NCBI RefSeq assembly: GCF_037023145.1
Contig: NZ_CP146091.1
Location: forward strand, 558,001 to 622,000
Source: Ralstonia sp. RRA
GTDB taxonomy: Bacteria; Pseudomonadota; Gammaproteobacteria; Burkholderiales; Burkholderiaceae
Direction of reading: 5' to 3'
Length of the DNA stretch: 64,000 bases
Shown here: positions 16,254-25,272 of the stretch, piece by piece
How the letters are laid out: each line of letters opens with the position of its first letter
How positions within the stretch are numbered: the stretch's first letter is position 1
Made by a program: the position numbers and the translations under genes
Notes under the pieces: generated by a model
What the model was told of the DNA's origin: nothing
What the model saw: only the letters and a program-made list of their open reading frames with translations
Databases searched by the model: none

Positions 16254-18959
16254 ATGGACGCCACTTCCGCAGAGCGGCCCGACCGTCCCGAACCGGACAC
16301 GATCGGGGCGCGACCGCTACCGCTTGCTGACGACCGTTACGAGGCGCTCGTCCGGCAGATGCCGGATGCGCTGTACATCGTGGCGGACGACATCATCGTT
16401 TTCATCAACGAGGCGGGGGTTCGGCTGTTTGGCGCGCAGCATGCCCGCGACATCGTCGGCCGGGAGCTGGACGAGTTCGTGCATGGGGACTCGGTGCACC
16501 TTGCCCGCCAGCGCCGCGAGTGGATGGTGGTGCACGGCGCGGGCCTGCCGCCGGTGGAGCAGACTTTGCTGCGCTGCGATGGCACGCCCGTTGACGTGGA
16601 GGTGTTGTCCGCACCCGTGCAACTTGGCTGGCGCACCGCCATCCAGGTGGTCGCGCGAGACATCACCCAGCGCAAGCAGGCCGAACAGGCTCTGCGTGAC
16701 TCCGAAGCCAACTACCGCGCCCTGGCCGCAGAGACGGCGCGTGCCAAGGAATTGTTGCGCTGCGAAAAGACCGTGCTCGAACTGAGTTCGCGCAACGTGC
16801 CGCTGCCTGACCTGCTGGCCGAGGTATGTCGGCTGGTGGAGGCGTTGCTCGACGACGGTGCGATGTGTTCTGTCCTGCTGAGTGGCGACGGCGAACATGT
16901 CACGCAGGCCGTGGCGCCGTCGCTGCCGTTCATGCTCTCGCAAGTGCTGATCGGGCTGGCGATCGGGCCCGCGCACGGTTCGTGCGGCACGGCCATGTTC
17001 CTCAACAAGCGCGTGGTGGTGGAAGACATCGACACCGACCCGCTGTGGGATGAGTACCGCGACATCGTCCAGCCGCTCGGATTGCGCGCCTGCTGGTCCA
17101 CCCCCATCCGCGGCGACAACGCGCAGATGATCGGCGCGATGGGCATCTACTACGACACGCCGCGCGCGCCCACGCACGACGCGATGGGTTTGCTCGACGG
17201 CATTACCGACATCGTCGGCGTGGCGATCCAGAAGGCGCATATCGCGCGTGAGTTGCAGGAAAGCGAAGAGCGCTACCGCCTGGCCGTCGATAACCTGACC
17301 GAAGGCATCGTCGTACAGGCGGCCGACGGCACCATCCTTGCGTGCAACCCGAGCGCGCGGCGCATCCTGCGGGCGGGCAATGTGTCGCCGGTCGGCACCA
17401 GCCACCTTGCGCTGATGCGCCGGTCCTTGCGCGAAGACGGCAGCGAGATCCCCCTCAACGAACGGCCCACGCACGTGGTGCTGAGCACCGGCCGCCCGCT
17501 GCTGGGCCTGACCATTGGCCTGGAACTGGTGGACGGCGATGTGGTGTGGGTGCATGAAAACGTGCTGCCCATCGCACGCCCCGGCGACGATGCACCCACC
17601 GCCGTGCTTATCTCGTTCAACGACATCGGCCCGGCACGTCAGGCTCAGCAACAACTCAAATTCCTGGCGCAGAGTGATGCGCTCACCGGCCTGTACAACC
17701 GCGCCTATTTTTCGCAGCGCATGCAGGCCGTGCTGGACGAGGCGGCCAGCGATGGCCGTCAGGTGGCTGTGTTGTTTCTGGATCTGGACGGCTTCAAGAA
17801 GGTCAACGACACCGCCGGCCACGAAGCGGGCGACCACCTGCTGCGCATCGTCGCGCAGCGGTTGTCGGGCTGCGTGCGCCAGAGCGATACGCTGGCGCGC
17901 CTGGGGGGCGACGAGTTTGTCGTGCTGCTCGACAACGTGCGCTCGCTGGGCGAGGCGGAGCGGCTGGCCCAGCGCATCGTCGAGGCCATCGCGCAGCCGT
18001 TCTCCACCAGCGGCACGGAGTACTACCTGGGCGCGTCGATCGGCATTGCGGTGTATCCCGAGCATGGCAGCGATGCCGCCACGCTGCTGCGCTGCGCCGA
18101 TGCCGCCATGTACAACGCCAAGCAGAATGGGCGCAACCAGCATCGCGTGTACACCGCGCGGCTGTCGCAGCGGGCGCAGCGGCGCTTTCAGCTTGAGTAC
18201 CACCTGCGCCGCGCACTGGCGGCTGAAGAGTTGTCGCTGCGTTTCCAGCCCATCGTCGATGCAACGTCGATGGAGATCGTCGGCGCAGAAGTGCTGTTGC
18301 GCTGGCACAGCACGGAGTTGGGCGAGGTGTCGCCTGCCGAGTTCATTCCCGTGGCCGAGGACGCTGGGCTCATCGGTGTGATTGGCGAGTGGGTGCTGGC
18401 GCAGGCATGCCACCAGGCCGCGCACTGGCGGGCCACCTGCATGCCGAATTTCTTCGTGGCCGTGAACCTGTCGCCGCGCCAGTTTGGCGAGGGGCTGGTG
18501 CCGACCATCTCGCGGTGCCTGACCGAAGCCGGCCTGCCCGCGTGTGCACTGGAGATGGAGATCACCGAAGGTTTGCTCATGCGCGACACCGCCGCCGTGA
18601 TGCCTGTGCTCGATGCGCTCACGGCGCTGGGCATCCGCATCTCGATCGACGATTTCGGCACGGGGTATTCCTCGCTGTCGTATCTGCAGCGCTTCCCGAT
18701 CGATAACCTGAAGGTGGACCGCTCGTTCGTCTCGGGCATTCCGCGCCACCGCGATTCGGTGGTGATTTCGCGCGCCATCGTGGCGATGGCGGCGTCGCTG
18801 GACATGACCGTCACCGCCGAGGGCGTCGAGACGCTGGAGCAGGCCGAGTTCCTGCAAGCCGCCGGCTGCGACAAGCTGCAGGGCTTCCTGTTTGGCCCGC
18901 CCATGACGGCGGCTGCCTACGAGGCGCGCCTGCGCCGCAGCCGTGCTGCGCAGGCATGA
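16254..18959 (+). CDS. PAS-GAF-PAS sensor with GGDEF and EAL domains
   Basis: Cytosolic c-di-GMP enzyme of 901 residues with no membrane segment. Order: PAS (about 20-135), GAF (about 165-330; GSCGTAMFLNKRVVVEDIDTD region), second PAS (about 335-455), GGDEF, EAL. The cyclase site is intact (GGDEF at 551-555) with an inhibitory I-site RQSD at 542-545. The phosphodiesterase domain keeps its signatures: EVL in place of EAL at 679-681, NLSPRQF, EITEG, DDFGTGYSS, KVDRSF and AEGVET. Both activities are therefore possible. The N-terminal sensors imply control by redox, gas or small ligands. Divergent from phnM and followed by the soluble chemoreceptor. Confidence 0.93.
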   Translation: MDATSAERPDRPEPDTIGARPLPLADDRYEALVRQMPDALYIVADDIIVFINEAGVRLFGAQHARDIVGRELDEFVHGDSVHLARQRREWMVVHGAGLPPVEQTLLRCDGTPVDVEVLSAPVQLGWRTAIQVVARDITQRKQAEQALRDSEANYRALAAETARAKELLRCEKTVLELSSRNVPLPDLLAEVCRLVEALLDDGAMCSVLLSGDGEHVTQAVAPSLPFMLSQVLIGLAIGPAHGSCGTAMFLNKRVVVEDIDTDPLWDEYRDIVQPLGLRACWSTPIRGDNAQMIGAMGIYYDTPRAPTHDAMGLLDGITDIVGVAIQKAHIARELQESEERYRLAVDNLTEGIVVQAADGTILACNPSARRILRAGNVSPVGTSHLALMRRSLREDGSEIPLNERPTHVVLSTGRPLLGLTIGLELVDGDVVWVHENVLPIARPGDDAPTAVLISFNDIGPARQAQQQLKFLAQSDALTGLYNRAYFSQRMQAVLDEAASDGRQVAVLFLDLDGFKKVNDTAGHEAGDHLLRIVAQRLSGCVRQSDTLARLGGDEFVVLLDNVRSLGEAERLAQRIVEAIAQPFSTSGTEYYLGASIGIAVYPEHGSDAATLLRCADAAMYNAKQNGRNQHRVYTARLSQRAQRRFQLEYHLRRALAAEELSLRFQPIVDATSMEIVGAEVLLRWHSTELGEVSPAEFIPVAEDAGLIGVIGEWVLAQACHQAAHWRATCMPNFFVAVNLSPRQFGEGLVPTISRCLTEAGLPACALEMEITEGLLMRDTAAVMPVLDALTALGIRISIDDFGTGYSSLSYLQRFPIDNLKVDRSFVSGIPRHRDSVVISRAIVAMAASLDMTVTAEGVETLEQAEFLQAAGCDKLQGFLFGPPMTAAAYEARLRRSRAAQA

Positions 18960-19001
18960 TCCAGCCGTAATGCCGGCGTAAGTCTGGGCGAGTAGCGTTT
19001 C

Positions 19002-19029
19002 TCAAGCGCGCATCCGCCCGCGCCGATAT
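19002..19029 (+). promoter_or_regulatory. Candidate FliA (sigma-28) promoter, spacing one base long
   Basis: TCAAG at 19002-19006 and GCCGATAT at 19022-19029 resemble the sigma-28 consensus TAAA-N15-GCCGATAA, but with N16. It lies about 70 bp before the chemoreceptor start, where such a promoter is expected. Confidence 0.45.
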
Positions 19030-19099
19030 GCCCCATAGAGGGTTGCTCCGCCACCGTTGCGAGGGCGCACAAAACAACGACACTTGGAGACCACCGCAC

Positions 19100-20512
19100 G
19101 TGAAGCCATTCGCCTGGGGCCGCGGCCCCAAAGCCTCTTCCGAACTGATTGCCCGCATTGCCGAAGAGGCCGGCCGCGTGGGCATGGGCATCTGCGAGGT
19201 GTCCGGCAACGTGGAGGACGTGGCTGGGCGCCTGCGTCGCCAGGCCGATGTGTTCGATCAACTGCGCAGCGCTGCCGACGCCGCCATGCGCGGCAACCAC
19301 GACATTGCCGTGGCCGCGCGCCACGCACGTGAAGTGGCGTCGCACGCCAGCGAAGAGGTGCGTGATTCACGCGCCACGGTGGATGCCTCGTTGCGCGATA
19401 TCCGCGAACTGGCGATCGGCGTGGCCAGCATGGAGCAGCAGATTGCTGCGCTGCGCGACGCGCTGGTGCAGGTGGCGCAGGCGTCTGAACAGATTTCGCA
19501 GATTGCCAAGCAGACGAACCTGCTGGCCATCAATGCCGCCATCGAGGCGGCGCGTGCAGGGGAATCCGGTCGCAGCTTTGCCGTGGTGGCAGGCGCAGTC
19601 AAGCAGCTGGCCGGCCAGACGGCAGAGGCCACGCAACGTATCGAGACCACGCTGGCGGATTTGTCCGGCCAGACCGACAAGCTGATCGGTGACAGCAGCA
19701 CCAACGTGGCACGTGCACAGCGTGTGGATGCCGGCACGCAGGCCATTGGTGCGGTGATCGGTGTTGCTGGCGAGGCCATCGCACGTTTTGATGCTGAGGC
19801 CACCAGCATTGCCGATTCCACCGCCGCCATTGAAGACGAGTGCGCTTCGCTTGCCCACGAGGTGGAGGCCATGGCCGAGGGTGTCCGGCAATCGAGCCAG
19901 AACATCGACAACGCGCGGCAGCAGCTTTCCGGCCTGCTGGCGGTATCGGAAACGTTGATCCGCCACACGGCCGCCACCGGTGTGCAGAGTGCCGATACGC
20001 CGTTTATTGATGCCGTGCAGGCGACGGCGCGCAAGGTCGGTGCGCTGTTCGAGTCGGCCGTCGCGCGTGGCGACATCAGTGAGGGCGATTTGTTCGACCA
20101 CGCGTATCAGCCCGTCGCCAATACCGACCCGCCGCAGCATCTGACGCGCTTCACGGCGTTTACGGATCGCGTGTTGCCTGCGCTGCAGGAGCCGCTGCTG
20201 GGGCTCGACCCGCGGGTGGTGTTTTGCGCGGCGGTGGACGCTAACGGCTATCTGCCGACGCACAACCTGAAGTTCTCGCAGCCGCAGGGCAGTGATCCAG
20301 TGTGGAACGCGGCCAACAGCCGTAACCGGCGGGTGTTTGCCGATCGCACGGGGTTGGGGGCGGCACGCAATACAGAGGCGTTCTTATTGCAGACGTATCG
20401 GCGCGATATGGGGAACGGCGCGTTTGTGATGATGAAGGATGTGTCGGCGCCGATCTATGTGAACGGGCGGCACTGGGGTGGGTTGAGGATTGGGTACAAG
20501 GTGGCGGGGTAG
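19100..20512 (+). CDS. Soluble methyl-accepting chemotaxis protein with C-terminal sensor domain
   Basis: Cytosolic chemoreceptor (470 aa) without transmembrane segments. The signalling hairpin tip [25 protein letters not shown] lies near residues 135-160, inside a long coiled coil. The C-terminal roughly 150 residues (from about [16 protein letters not shown]) form a separate globular sensor ending [14 protein letters not shown], an architecture seen in several beta-proteobacterial soluble receptors. The GTG at 19100 is preferred because GGAGA lies 9-10 nt upstream; the frame is open to 19028 without an RBS. A possible FliA promoter precedes it. Ligand unknown. Confidence 0.88.
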   Translation: MKPFAWGRGPKASSELIARIAEEAGRVGMGICEVSGNVEDVAGRLRRQADVFDQLRSAADAAMRGNHDIAVAARHAREVASHASEEVRDSRATVDASLRDIRELAIGVASMEQQIAALRDALVQVAQASEQISQIAKQTNLLAINAAIEAARAGESGRSFAVVAGAVKQLAGQTAEATQRIETTLADLSGQTDKLIGDSSTNVARAQRVDAGTQAIGAVIGVAGEAIARFDAEATSIADSTAAIEDECASLAHEVEAMAEGVRQSSQNIDNARQQLSGLLAVSETLIRHTAATGVQSADTPFIDAVQATARKVGALFESAVARGDISEGDLFDHAYQPVANTDPPQHLTRFTAFTDRVLPALQEPLLGLDPRVVFCAAVDANGYLPTHNLKFSQPQGSDPVWNAANSRNRRVFADRTGLGAARNTEAFLLQTYRRDMGNGAFVMMKDVSAPIYVNGRHWGGLRIGYKVAG

Positions 20513-20824
20513 CGGGCTTGTGCTGCGATTCGCTGGCGATTGATGCTGGTGGTGCATCCTGCGTTTCGTCCCCTGCCGGGGCCGACTCACTTTCTCTGTC
20601 TTGCCAGAGAAAGTAAGCAAAGAGAGGCGCGCCCGAGATGGCGACCCATCCCTTGAATTTCCGTAACCGGGCGGAGGCGGGGAAAACTCGCTTCGCTCAG
20701 ACAGTTCCCCGCCCTTTTTCCGCCCGCTTACGAAAATTCAAGGCGCCATCAAGGGCAGGAACGTCAAAGGCCAAACCATCGCGGCGCATGGGTTGGCGCC
20801 ACGATGGTTTCCCTGGCGGTTTGC
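20513..20824. repeat. Gene-free stretch with two inverted repeats, likely dispersed intergenic element
   Basis: A 10-bp perfect hairpin ACTTTCTCTG / CAGAGAAAGT (20589-20598 and 20605-20614) is followed by a large imperfect palindrome from CTTGAATTT at 20652 to AAATTCAAG at 20742. In that palindrome about 40 bp on each side pair with few mismatches. Short frames here encode nothing convincing. From memory, a motif of this kind (AGAGAAAGTAAGCAAAGAGAGG) recurs between genes in Ralstonia-like genomes. Only one copy is in the window, so the dispersed nature is inferred. Confidence 0.5.
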
Positions 20825-22147
20825 TCAGTGTTTGCGCGTGCCTACGATGACCAGCACTGCGGCGCCTAGCTCCAGCACGGCTACGAAGTACAGGCCAGCC
20901 GACAGGTGGCCTGTGCTCGTCTTCAGCCAGCCGATCATGTACGGGGCGACGAAGCCGGCCAGGTTGCCGATCGAGTTGATGAGTGCGATGCCGCCTGCGG
21001 CTGCGGTGCCGGCCAGGAACACGGCCGGAATCGACCAGAACACCGGGAATGCCGCCAGGATGCCGATGGCTGCCACGGTGAGCGCAACCAGCGCCAGCAC
21101 CGGTGTACCCAGCGTTGCGCCCGTCGCGATCAGGCCTGCGCTGGCGATGATGGCGGCGATGGCGCAATGCATGCGGCGTTCACCTGTGCGGTCTGAATGC
21201 ATGCCGTTCCACACCATCGCGATCGTGCCGGCGATGAATGGAATGGCGCTGATCAGCCCGATGTGGAAGTTGCCCTGTACACCCAGCTCCTTGATGATCG
21301 ACGGCGTCCAGAACGCGATGGTGGCGTTGCCGCTGACCACGCAGAAGTAGATTGCCGCGCAGATCCACACACGGGCGTTGGACAGTGCCGCGCCAAACGA
21401 CACGTGCTTGGCCGGATCGCGGTTTTCTGCGTCGATGGAGCGGACGACGGCTTCCTGCTCCGCAGCGGAAAGCCACTTGGCCTGGCGCGGCGTCTCCGGC
21501 AGCCAGGCCAGTACGGCAAAGCCAGCCAGCACCGAAGGAATGCCTTCCAGCAGGAACAACCACTGCCAGTTGGCGAGGTGGCCCACGCCTTCCATGGTGC
21601 TCATGATGAAGCCAGCAACCGGGCCGCCCACCACGCCCGCAATCGCAAACGAAGTCATGAACAGGCCGTTGATGCGCGCACGGTAGGCCGACGGAAACCA
21701 GTACGTCAGATACAGCACCACGCCCGGGAAGAAGCCGGCTTCAAAAATGCCCAGCAGGAAGCGCAGCGCATAGAACGAGGCCGGTGTTTTCACATAGATC
21801 ATCGCCATCGAGGCCAGGCCCCAGAGGATGGTGATGCGCGCCAGCGTTTTGCGTGCGCCGATCTTCTCGAGCAACAGGTTGCTCGGCACTTCAAACAGGA
21901 AGTAGCCGATGAAGAAGATGCCGGCACCCAGGCCGTACACCGCTTCGCTGAACTGCAGGTCTTGCAGCATCGACAGCTTGGCAAAGCCGACATTCACCCG
22001 GTCGATCCAAGCGAGGATGAACAGGAAGACCAGGAACGGCACCAGTCGCCATGTGATGCGGCGATATGTGGCGTCCAGCGCGGTGCCGTGGGGTGGGCTG
22101 CTGGCCGGGTCCGTGCGGTCAGCCGGCAGGGCTTGGGTTTGCGACAT
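20825..22147 (-). CDS. MFS transporter, anion:cation symporter (ACS) type
   Basis: Inner-membrane carrier of 440 residues with about 12 segments. It has the ACS-family features RRITWRLVPFLVFLFILAWIDRVNVGFAK at TM1 and SNLLLEKIGARKTLARI in the loop after TM2, together with GIFEAGFFPGVVLYLTYWFP. Relatives import aromatic or dicarboxylic acids such as phthalate, tartrate or 4-hydroxyphenylacetate. ATG 22147 is preferred over the frame start at 22192. It is the last gene of a minus-strand run (regulator, DUF2848, amidase, carrier), so it probably imports that pathway's substrate. A gap of about 150 bp separates it from the amidase. Confidence 0.88.
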   Translation of the reverse strand: MSQTQALPADRTDPASSPPHGTALDATYRRITWRLVPFLVFLFILAWIDRVNVGFAKLSMLQDLQFSEAVYGLGAGIFFIGYFLFEVPSNLLLEKIGARKTLARITILWGLASMAMIYVKTPASFYALRFLLGIFEAGFFPGVVLYLTYWFPSAYRARINGLFMTSFAIAGVVGGPVAGFIMSTMEGVGHLANWQWLFLLEGIPSVLAGFAVLAWLPETPRQAKWLSAAEQEAVVRSIDAENRDPAKHVSFGAALSNARVWICAAIYFCVVSGNATIAFWTPSIIKELGVQGNFHIGLISAIPFIAGTIAMVWNGMHSDRTGERRMHCAIAAIIASAGLIATGATLGTPVLALVALTVAAIGILAAFPVFWSIPAVFLAGTAAAGGIALINSIGNLAGFVAPYMIGWLKTSTGHLSAGLYFVAVLELGAAVLVIVGTRKH

Positions 22148-22301
22148 GGTTTCCTCCAATAGCGTGCAAGGGCGTCTGCGCTTCGTTGTCAAAACGCAGG
22201 CATGAGTGGGGCCGGACGCGTCTGTAGCGCGCCTTGTCTTCGTGGCTTAGAGAACCGCCCGCGTGGCCCGGACGCTGGCGGGGAATGTTCCGTCTAGTCG
22301 A

Positions 22302-23648
22302 TCAACGCAGCGCAGCCTCCACCGCCCGGCTGACGCGCAGGATGCGTGCATCGTCATTGGCGAGACCGCACAGCGACAGGCCGACCGGCAGTTCGCCGGA
22401 GGCGTGGATGGGCAGCGTCAGTGCGCAGCCGTCCAGGAAGTTGATGACGCTCGGGTTGCGCAGCGTCAGTGCATTGGTGCGGAAGAACTGGGCGTCATCG
22501 GCTTCGAGCGGTGCCACTTCCGGCGGCACGATGGCCACCGTCGGCATCAGCCAAGCGTCGAAGTTGCCCAAGCGCTTGCGTGCCATGGCGATCATGCGGG
22601 CGCGTGCGTCCAGCACGTCGATGTAGGCGGCGGCGCCCATCTGCTCACCACGGCGGATGCGTGCGGCGACGCGCTGGTCGTACTGCGCCTCGGCACGTGC
22701 CAGTACCGGGCGATGCCATGCCCAGGCTTCAGCCGCCGTGAGGCCGCCACCGCCGTTGATCTCTGGCAGTTGCAGCAGTTCGGGAAAGTCGAAACGCACG
22801 ATATGCGCGCCTGCACGTTCGAGGCGTTCTACGGCGCGGTTGAATGCGTTGGCGACGACGTCGTCGAGATCCGCACCCACGTAGTCCTGCGTGATGCCAA
22901 AGCGCAGGCCGGCCAGCGGTACTGCGTCAGTGTCGAGCGATTCACCACTGAGAATGGCGTCGACGATCGCGCAGCAATCCACCGAGTTGGCCAGCGGCCC
23001 ACCCGAATCGAGCGAGGTGGACAGCGGCACGCCGCCCGTCATCGGTACGCGGCGCGCGGTGGGTTTGAAGCCGGTCAGGTTGCAGAAGGCGGACGGAATA
23101 CGGATCGAGCCGCCTGTGTCGGTGCCCAGGGCCGCCACGGCCATGCCGCCTGCCACCGTGACGGCGCCACCGGAGGTGGAGCCACCCGCTGCACGCGTGC
23201 CGTCTGCCGGCGTACGTGGCGTGCCGTAGTGCGGGTTCAGGCCCAGGCCCGAGAACGCGAATTCGCTCATGTTGGTGCGGCCGAGCAGTACCGCGCCGGC
23301 TGCACGCAGGCGTGCCACGGCTGCAGCATCCGCAGTGGCTGCGGGTTGGTGGGCCAGCGCGCGCGAGCCCGCGGCCGTGACTTGGCCCGCCACGTCAAAC
23401 AGATCCTTGATCGATACCGGCAGCCCCGCCAGCAGCGACGGCACATTGCCTGCCGCGCGTGCGGCATCGGCGGCACGTGCCATGGCCAGCGCGGCTTGCA
23501 CATCGATGCTCACATAGGCGGCACCACCGGCCGCGCGATGCGCTTTGGCGTGCTCCAGGGCGGCTTCCGTGAGCGCGATGCTAGTGGTGCGGCCGCTGGC
23601 GAGTTCGGCAGCCAGGGTGCGGATCATGTTGGGGCGAGGCGTCATCAT
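22302..23648 (-). CDS. Amidase-signature (AS) family amidase
   Basis: Hydrolyses a C-N amide bond through a Ser-cisSer-Lys triad. The triad is visible: Lys81 in VSIKDLFD, cis-Ser157 in the GGSTSGG motif, and nucleophile Ser181 in GTDTGGSIRIP. At 448 aa it fits the family. GGAGA lies 7 nt before the ATG at 23648; the alternative at 23645 is the adjacent Met. It follows DUF2848 by 37 bp on the same strand. The context (carrier, FAD monooxygenase, FadR-type regulator) suggests a catabolic amide or N-heterocycle intermediate rather than Glu-tRNA amidation; no gatC or gatB is nearby. Confidence 0.9.
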   Translation of the reverse strand: MMTPRPNMIRTLAAELASGRTTSIALTEAALEHAKAHRAAGGAAYVSIDVQAALAMARAADAARAAGNVPSLLAGLPVSIKDLFDVAGQVTAAGSRALAHQPAATADAAAVARLRAAGAVLLGRTNMSEFAFSGLGLNPHYGTPRTPADGTRAAGGSTSGGAVTVAGGMAVAALGTDTGGSIRIPSAFCNLTGFKPTARRVPMTGGVPLSTSLDSGGPLANSVDCCAIVDAILSGESLDTDAVPLAGLRFGITQDYVGADLDDVVANAFNRAVERLERAGAHIVRFDFPELLQLPEINGGGGLTAAEAWAWHRPVLARAEAQYDQRVAARIRRGEQMGAAAYIDVLDARARMIAMARKRLGNFDAWLMPTVAIVPPEVAPLEADDAQFFRTNALTLRNPSVINFLDGCALTLPIHASGELPVGLSLCGLANDDARILRVSRAVEAALR

Positions 23649-23685
23649 GCAGAGGTCTCCGATGGTTCCGATGAGGTGGGGCGCT

Positions 23686-24363
23686 TCAGCCTTCAACAGG
23701 CAGCGTGTCGACAGCATAGCGATGACGCAGCTCGCTGCCCGACACCGGGTCGATCAGGGCCATATCGAACGCTTCGCCAAAACCGAGTTCGCCGATGATG
23801 GGCTGCGTGCCGCAGAACATGGCGGTGCCTACCGGTAGCGTGTCCACGCCGGTGTAGCGGCGGATCAAGTCGCGCGGGTCGAGCATGCGCGTGACGCTGC
23901 CCTCCTGATACAGCGCGGTCTGGCCGTTGCGGGTGCGCCAGGTCTTCATCTGCAGGCTGTCCCAGTGGTCAGCCAGCGTTTCAAAGCGCCACACGTCGCG
24001 GCTCACGGGCTTGGCGCACATCTGCTTGGAGACGGTCACGCCATAGGCTTCGACCTTGCGGTCTGTGTGGTCCGAGCCGATGCCGACCAGCAAGCCCATC
24101 GGCGTGGAATACAGCACGAACTCCGCTTCGCCCGACGAATCGGCACCGGGAATTTCCACGCGCGCATCGGTGGTCAGCAGCGAATGCGACACGCGATAGA
24201 AGCACGGCACACGCGCCGGGCGCGCCACGCCAATCGCTTCGAGTTCGGCGATGTGGTGTTCAACAGCGTCAGCATCGCGGCCGGTCCAGCCGGCAATGAC
24301 GAGGTGGTCGACGGTCACGTCGATGGGGCCGTGGCCGATCAGGTTCAGGTGCAGGGTGGTCAT
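23686..24363 (-). CDS. DUF2848 family protein
   Basis: A 225-residue soluble protein with no signal peptide, matching my memory of DUF2848, which is common beside amidases and ABC or MFS genes in proteobacterial catabolic clusters. Visible blocks are VIAGWTGRDADAVEHHI near residue 25, PCFYRVSHSLLT, GIGSDHTDRKVEAYGV, and PVGTAMFCGT near the C-terminus. The overall look resembles a fumarylacetoacetate-hydrolase-like or lyase fold (GSDHTDR could hold metal ligands), but this is a guess. It lies between the regulator (36 bp) and the amidase (37 bp), so it is co-transcribed with both. Confidence 0.8.
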   Translation of the reverse strand: MTTLHLNLIGHGPIDVTVDHLVIAGWTGRDADAVEHHIAELEAIGVARPARVPCFYRVSHSLLTTDARVEIPGADSSGEAEFVLYSTPMGLLVGIGSDHTDRKVEAYGVTVSKQMCAKPVSRDVWRFETLADHWDSLQMKTWRTRNGQTALYQEGSVTRMLDPRDLIRRYTGVDTLPVGTAMFCGTQPIIGELGFGEAFDMALIDPVSGSELRHRYAVDTLPVEG

Positions 24364-24399
24364 GCGGTATACGGGAAAAAGCGACAGGGGGGAGGGCGT

Positions 24400-25107
24400 T
24401 CAAAGCGTGCGGATGATCGTGCGGCGGAACTCGTCGATATGCTCGCGGATGGCCTCGCGCGCGGCGGGCACGTCGCGGCGTTCCAGCGCATCGAGCACGG
24501 CGAGGTGCTCGTCGTACACGTTCTGCAGGTGTTGCGGCTCCGACAGCGAGAGGAACCAGAAGCGCGCCTGCTTCTCGTGCAGGCCGCGCAGCAGTTCGGC
24601 CAGCACGCGGTTGCGCGAGGCGGCGGAGATGGCGAGGTGGAACTTGAGATCCAGCGCGGCCAGCGCGGCAATGTCGCGGTGCTCGATCAGCGCGGGCGAC
24701 GCATCGACGATGGCGCGCATGGCTTCGAAGTCGGCTGGGTGGGCGCGCTCGGCGGCCAGCGTCACGCAGAGGATCTCGTTGGTGGCGCGCACCTCGATCA
24801 TGTCGAGCACGTCGTTGAGCGACAGCGGGGTCACCAGCACGCCCTTGCGCGGCAGGATCTGCACCAGGCCTTCCACTTCCAGGCGATGCAGGGCCTGGTG
24901 GATCGGGGTGCGGCCCAGACCCAGCAGCACGCCCAACTGCGCTTCGTTGAGCGGCTCGCCGGGGCGGAATTCGCACGCCATGATGCGGCGCTTGATCTCG
25001 CCGTAGGCAAGCTCGCGCAGGGCAGCGCCCTTGGGGGCGTGCGTGGCGGGTTCGGCGGCGAACGGCACGGGCGCTTCAGCGGTAACAAGCTTGATCGGAC
25101 GCGACAT
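24400..25107 (-). CDS. GntR-family transcriptional regulator, FadR/FCD type
   Basis: DNA-binding repressor or activator of 235 residues. The winged helix spans about residues 30-100 (ELAYGEIKRRIMACEFRPGEPLNEAQLGVLLGLGRTPIHQALHRLE pattern, quoted in parts). It is followed by an all-helical FCD ligand domain with the metal-site histidines in LKFHLAI and EHIDEF. It is first in the minus-strand run and faces the FAD monooxygenase gene across 165 bp. A 12-bp perfect palindrome 41 bp upstream of its start is the likely operator, so it probably controls itself and both transcripts. Ligand unknown; FCD members often sense carboxylates. Confidence 0.9.
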   Translation of the reverse strand: MSRPIKLVTAEAPVPFAAEPATHAPKGAALRELAYGEIKRRIMACEFRPGEPLNEAQLGVLLGLGRTPIHQALHRLEVEGLVQILPRKGVLVTPLSLNDVLDMIEVRATNEILCVTLAAERAHPADFEAMRAIVDASPALIEHRDIAALAALDLKFHLAISAASRNRVLAELLRGLHEKQARFWFLSLSEPQHLQNVYDEHLAVLDALERRDVPAAREAIREHIDEFRRTIIRTL

Positions 25108-25135
25108 GAGACGGTCTTGTGTTTCGTAAAAGTCG

Positions 25136-25160
25136 AGTGATGGTATTGTGATATATCACT
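25136..25160. promoter_or_regulatory. Nested palindrome, likely operator of the GntR regulator
   Basis: GTGATATATCAC (25148-25159) is a perfect 12-bp palindrome. An outer AGTGAT / ATCACT pair (25136-25141 and 25155-25160) nests around it. It lies in the divergent region between the FCD regulator and the FAD monooxygenase, the expected place for a shared operator. Confidence 0.6.
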
Positions 25161-25272
25161 GAGCGTCAAGGCATCCACACGCCACATTGGGCCTAGGGAT
25201 TGCCCTGATCCGGCGCGCTCTGGTTGTCTTCGATATTCGTTATAGACTGCAACAAATTTCACGGAGACAGCC

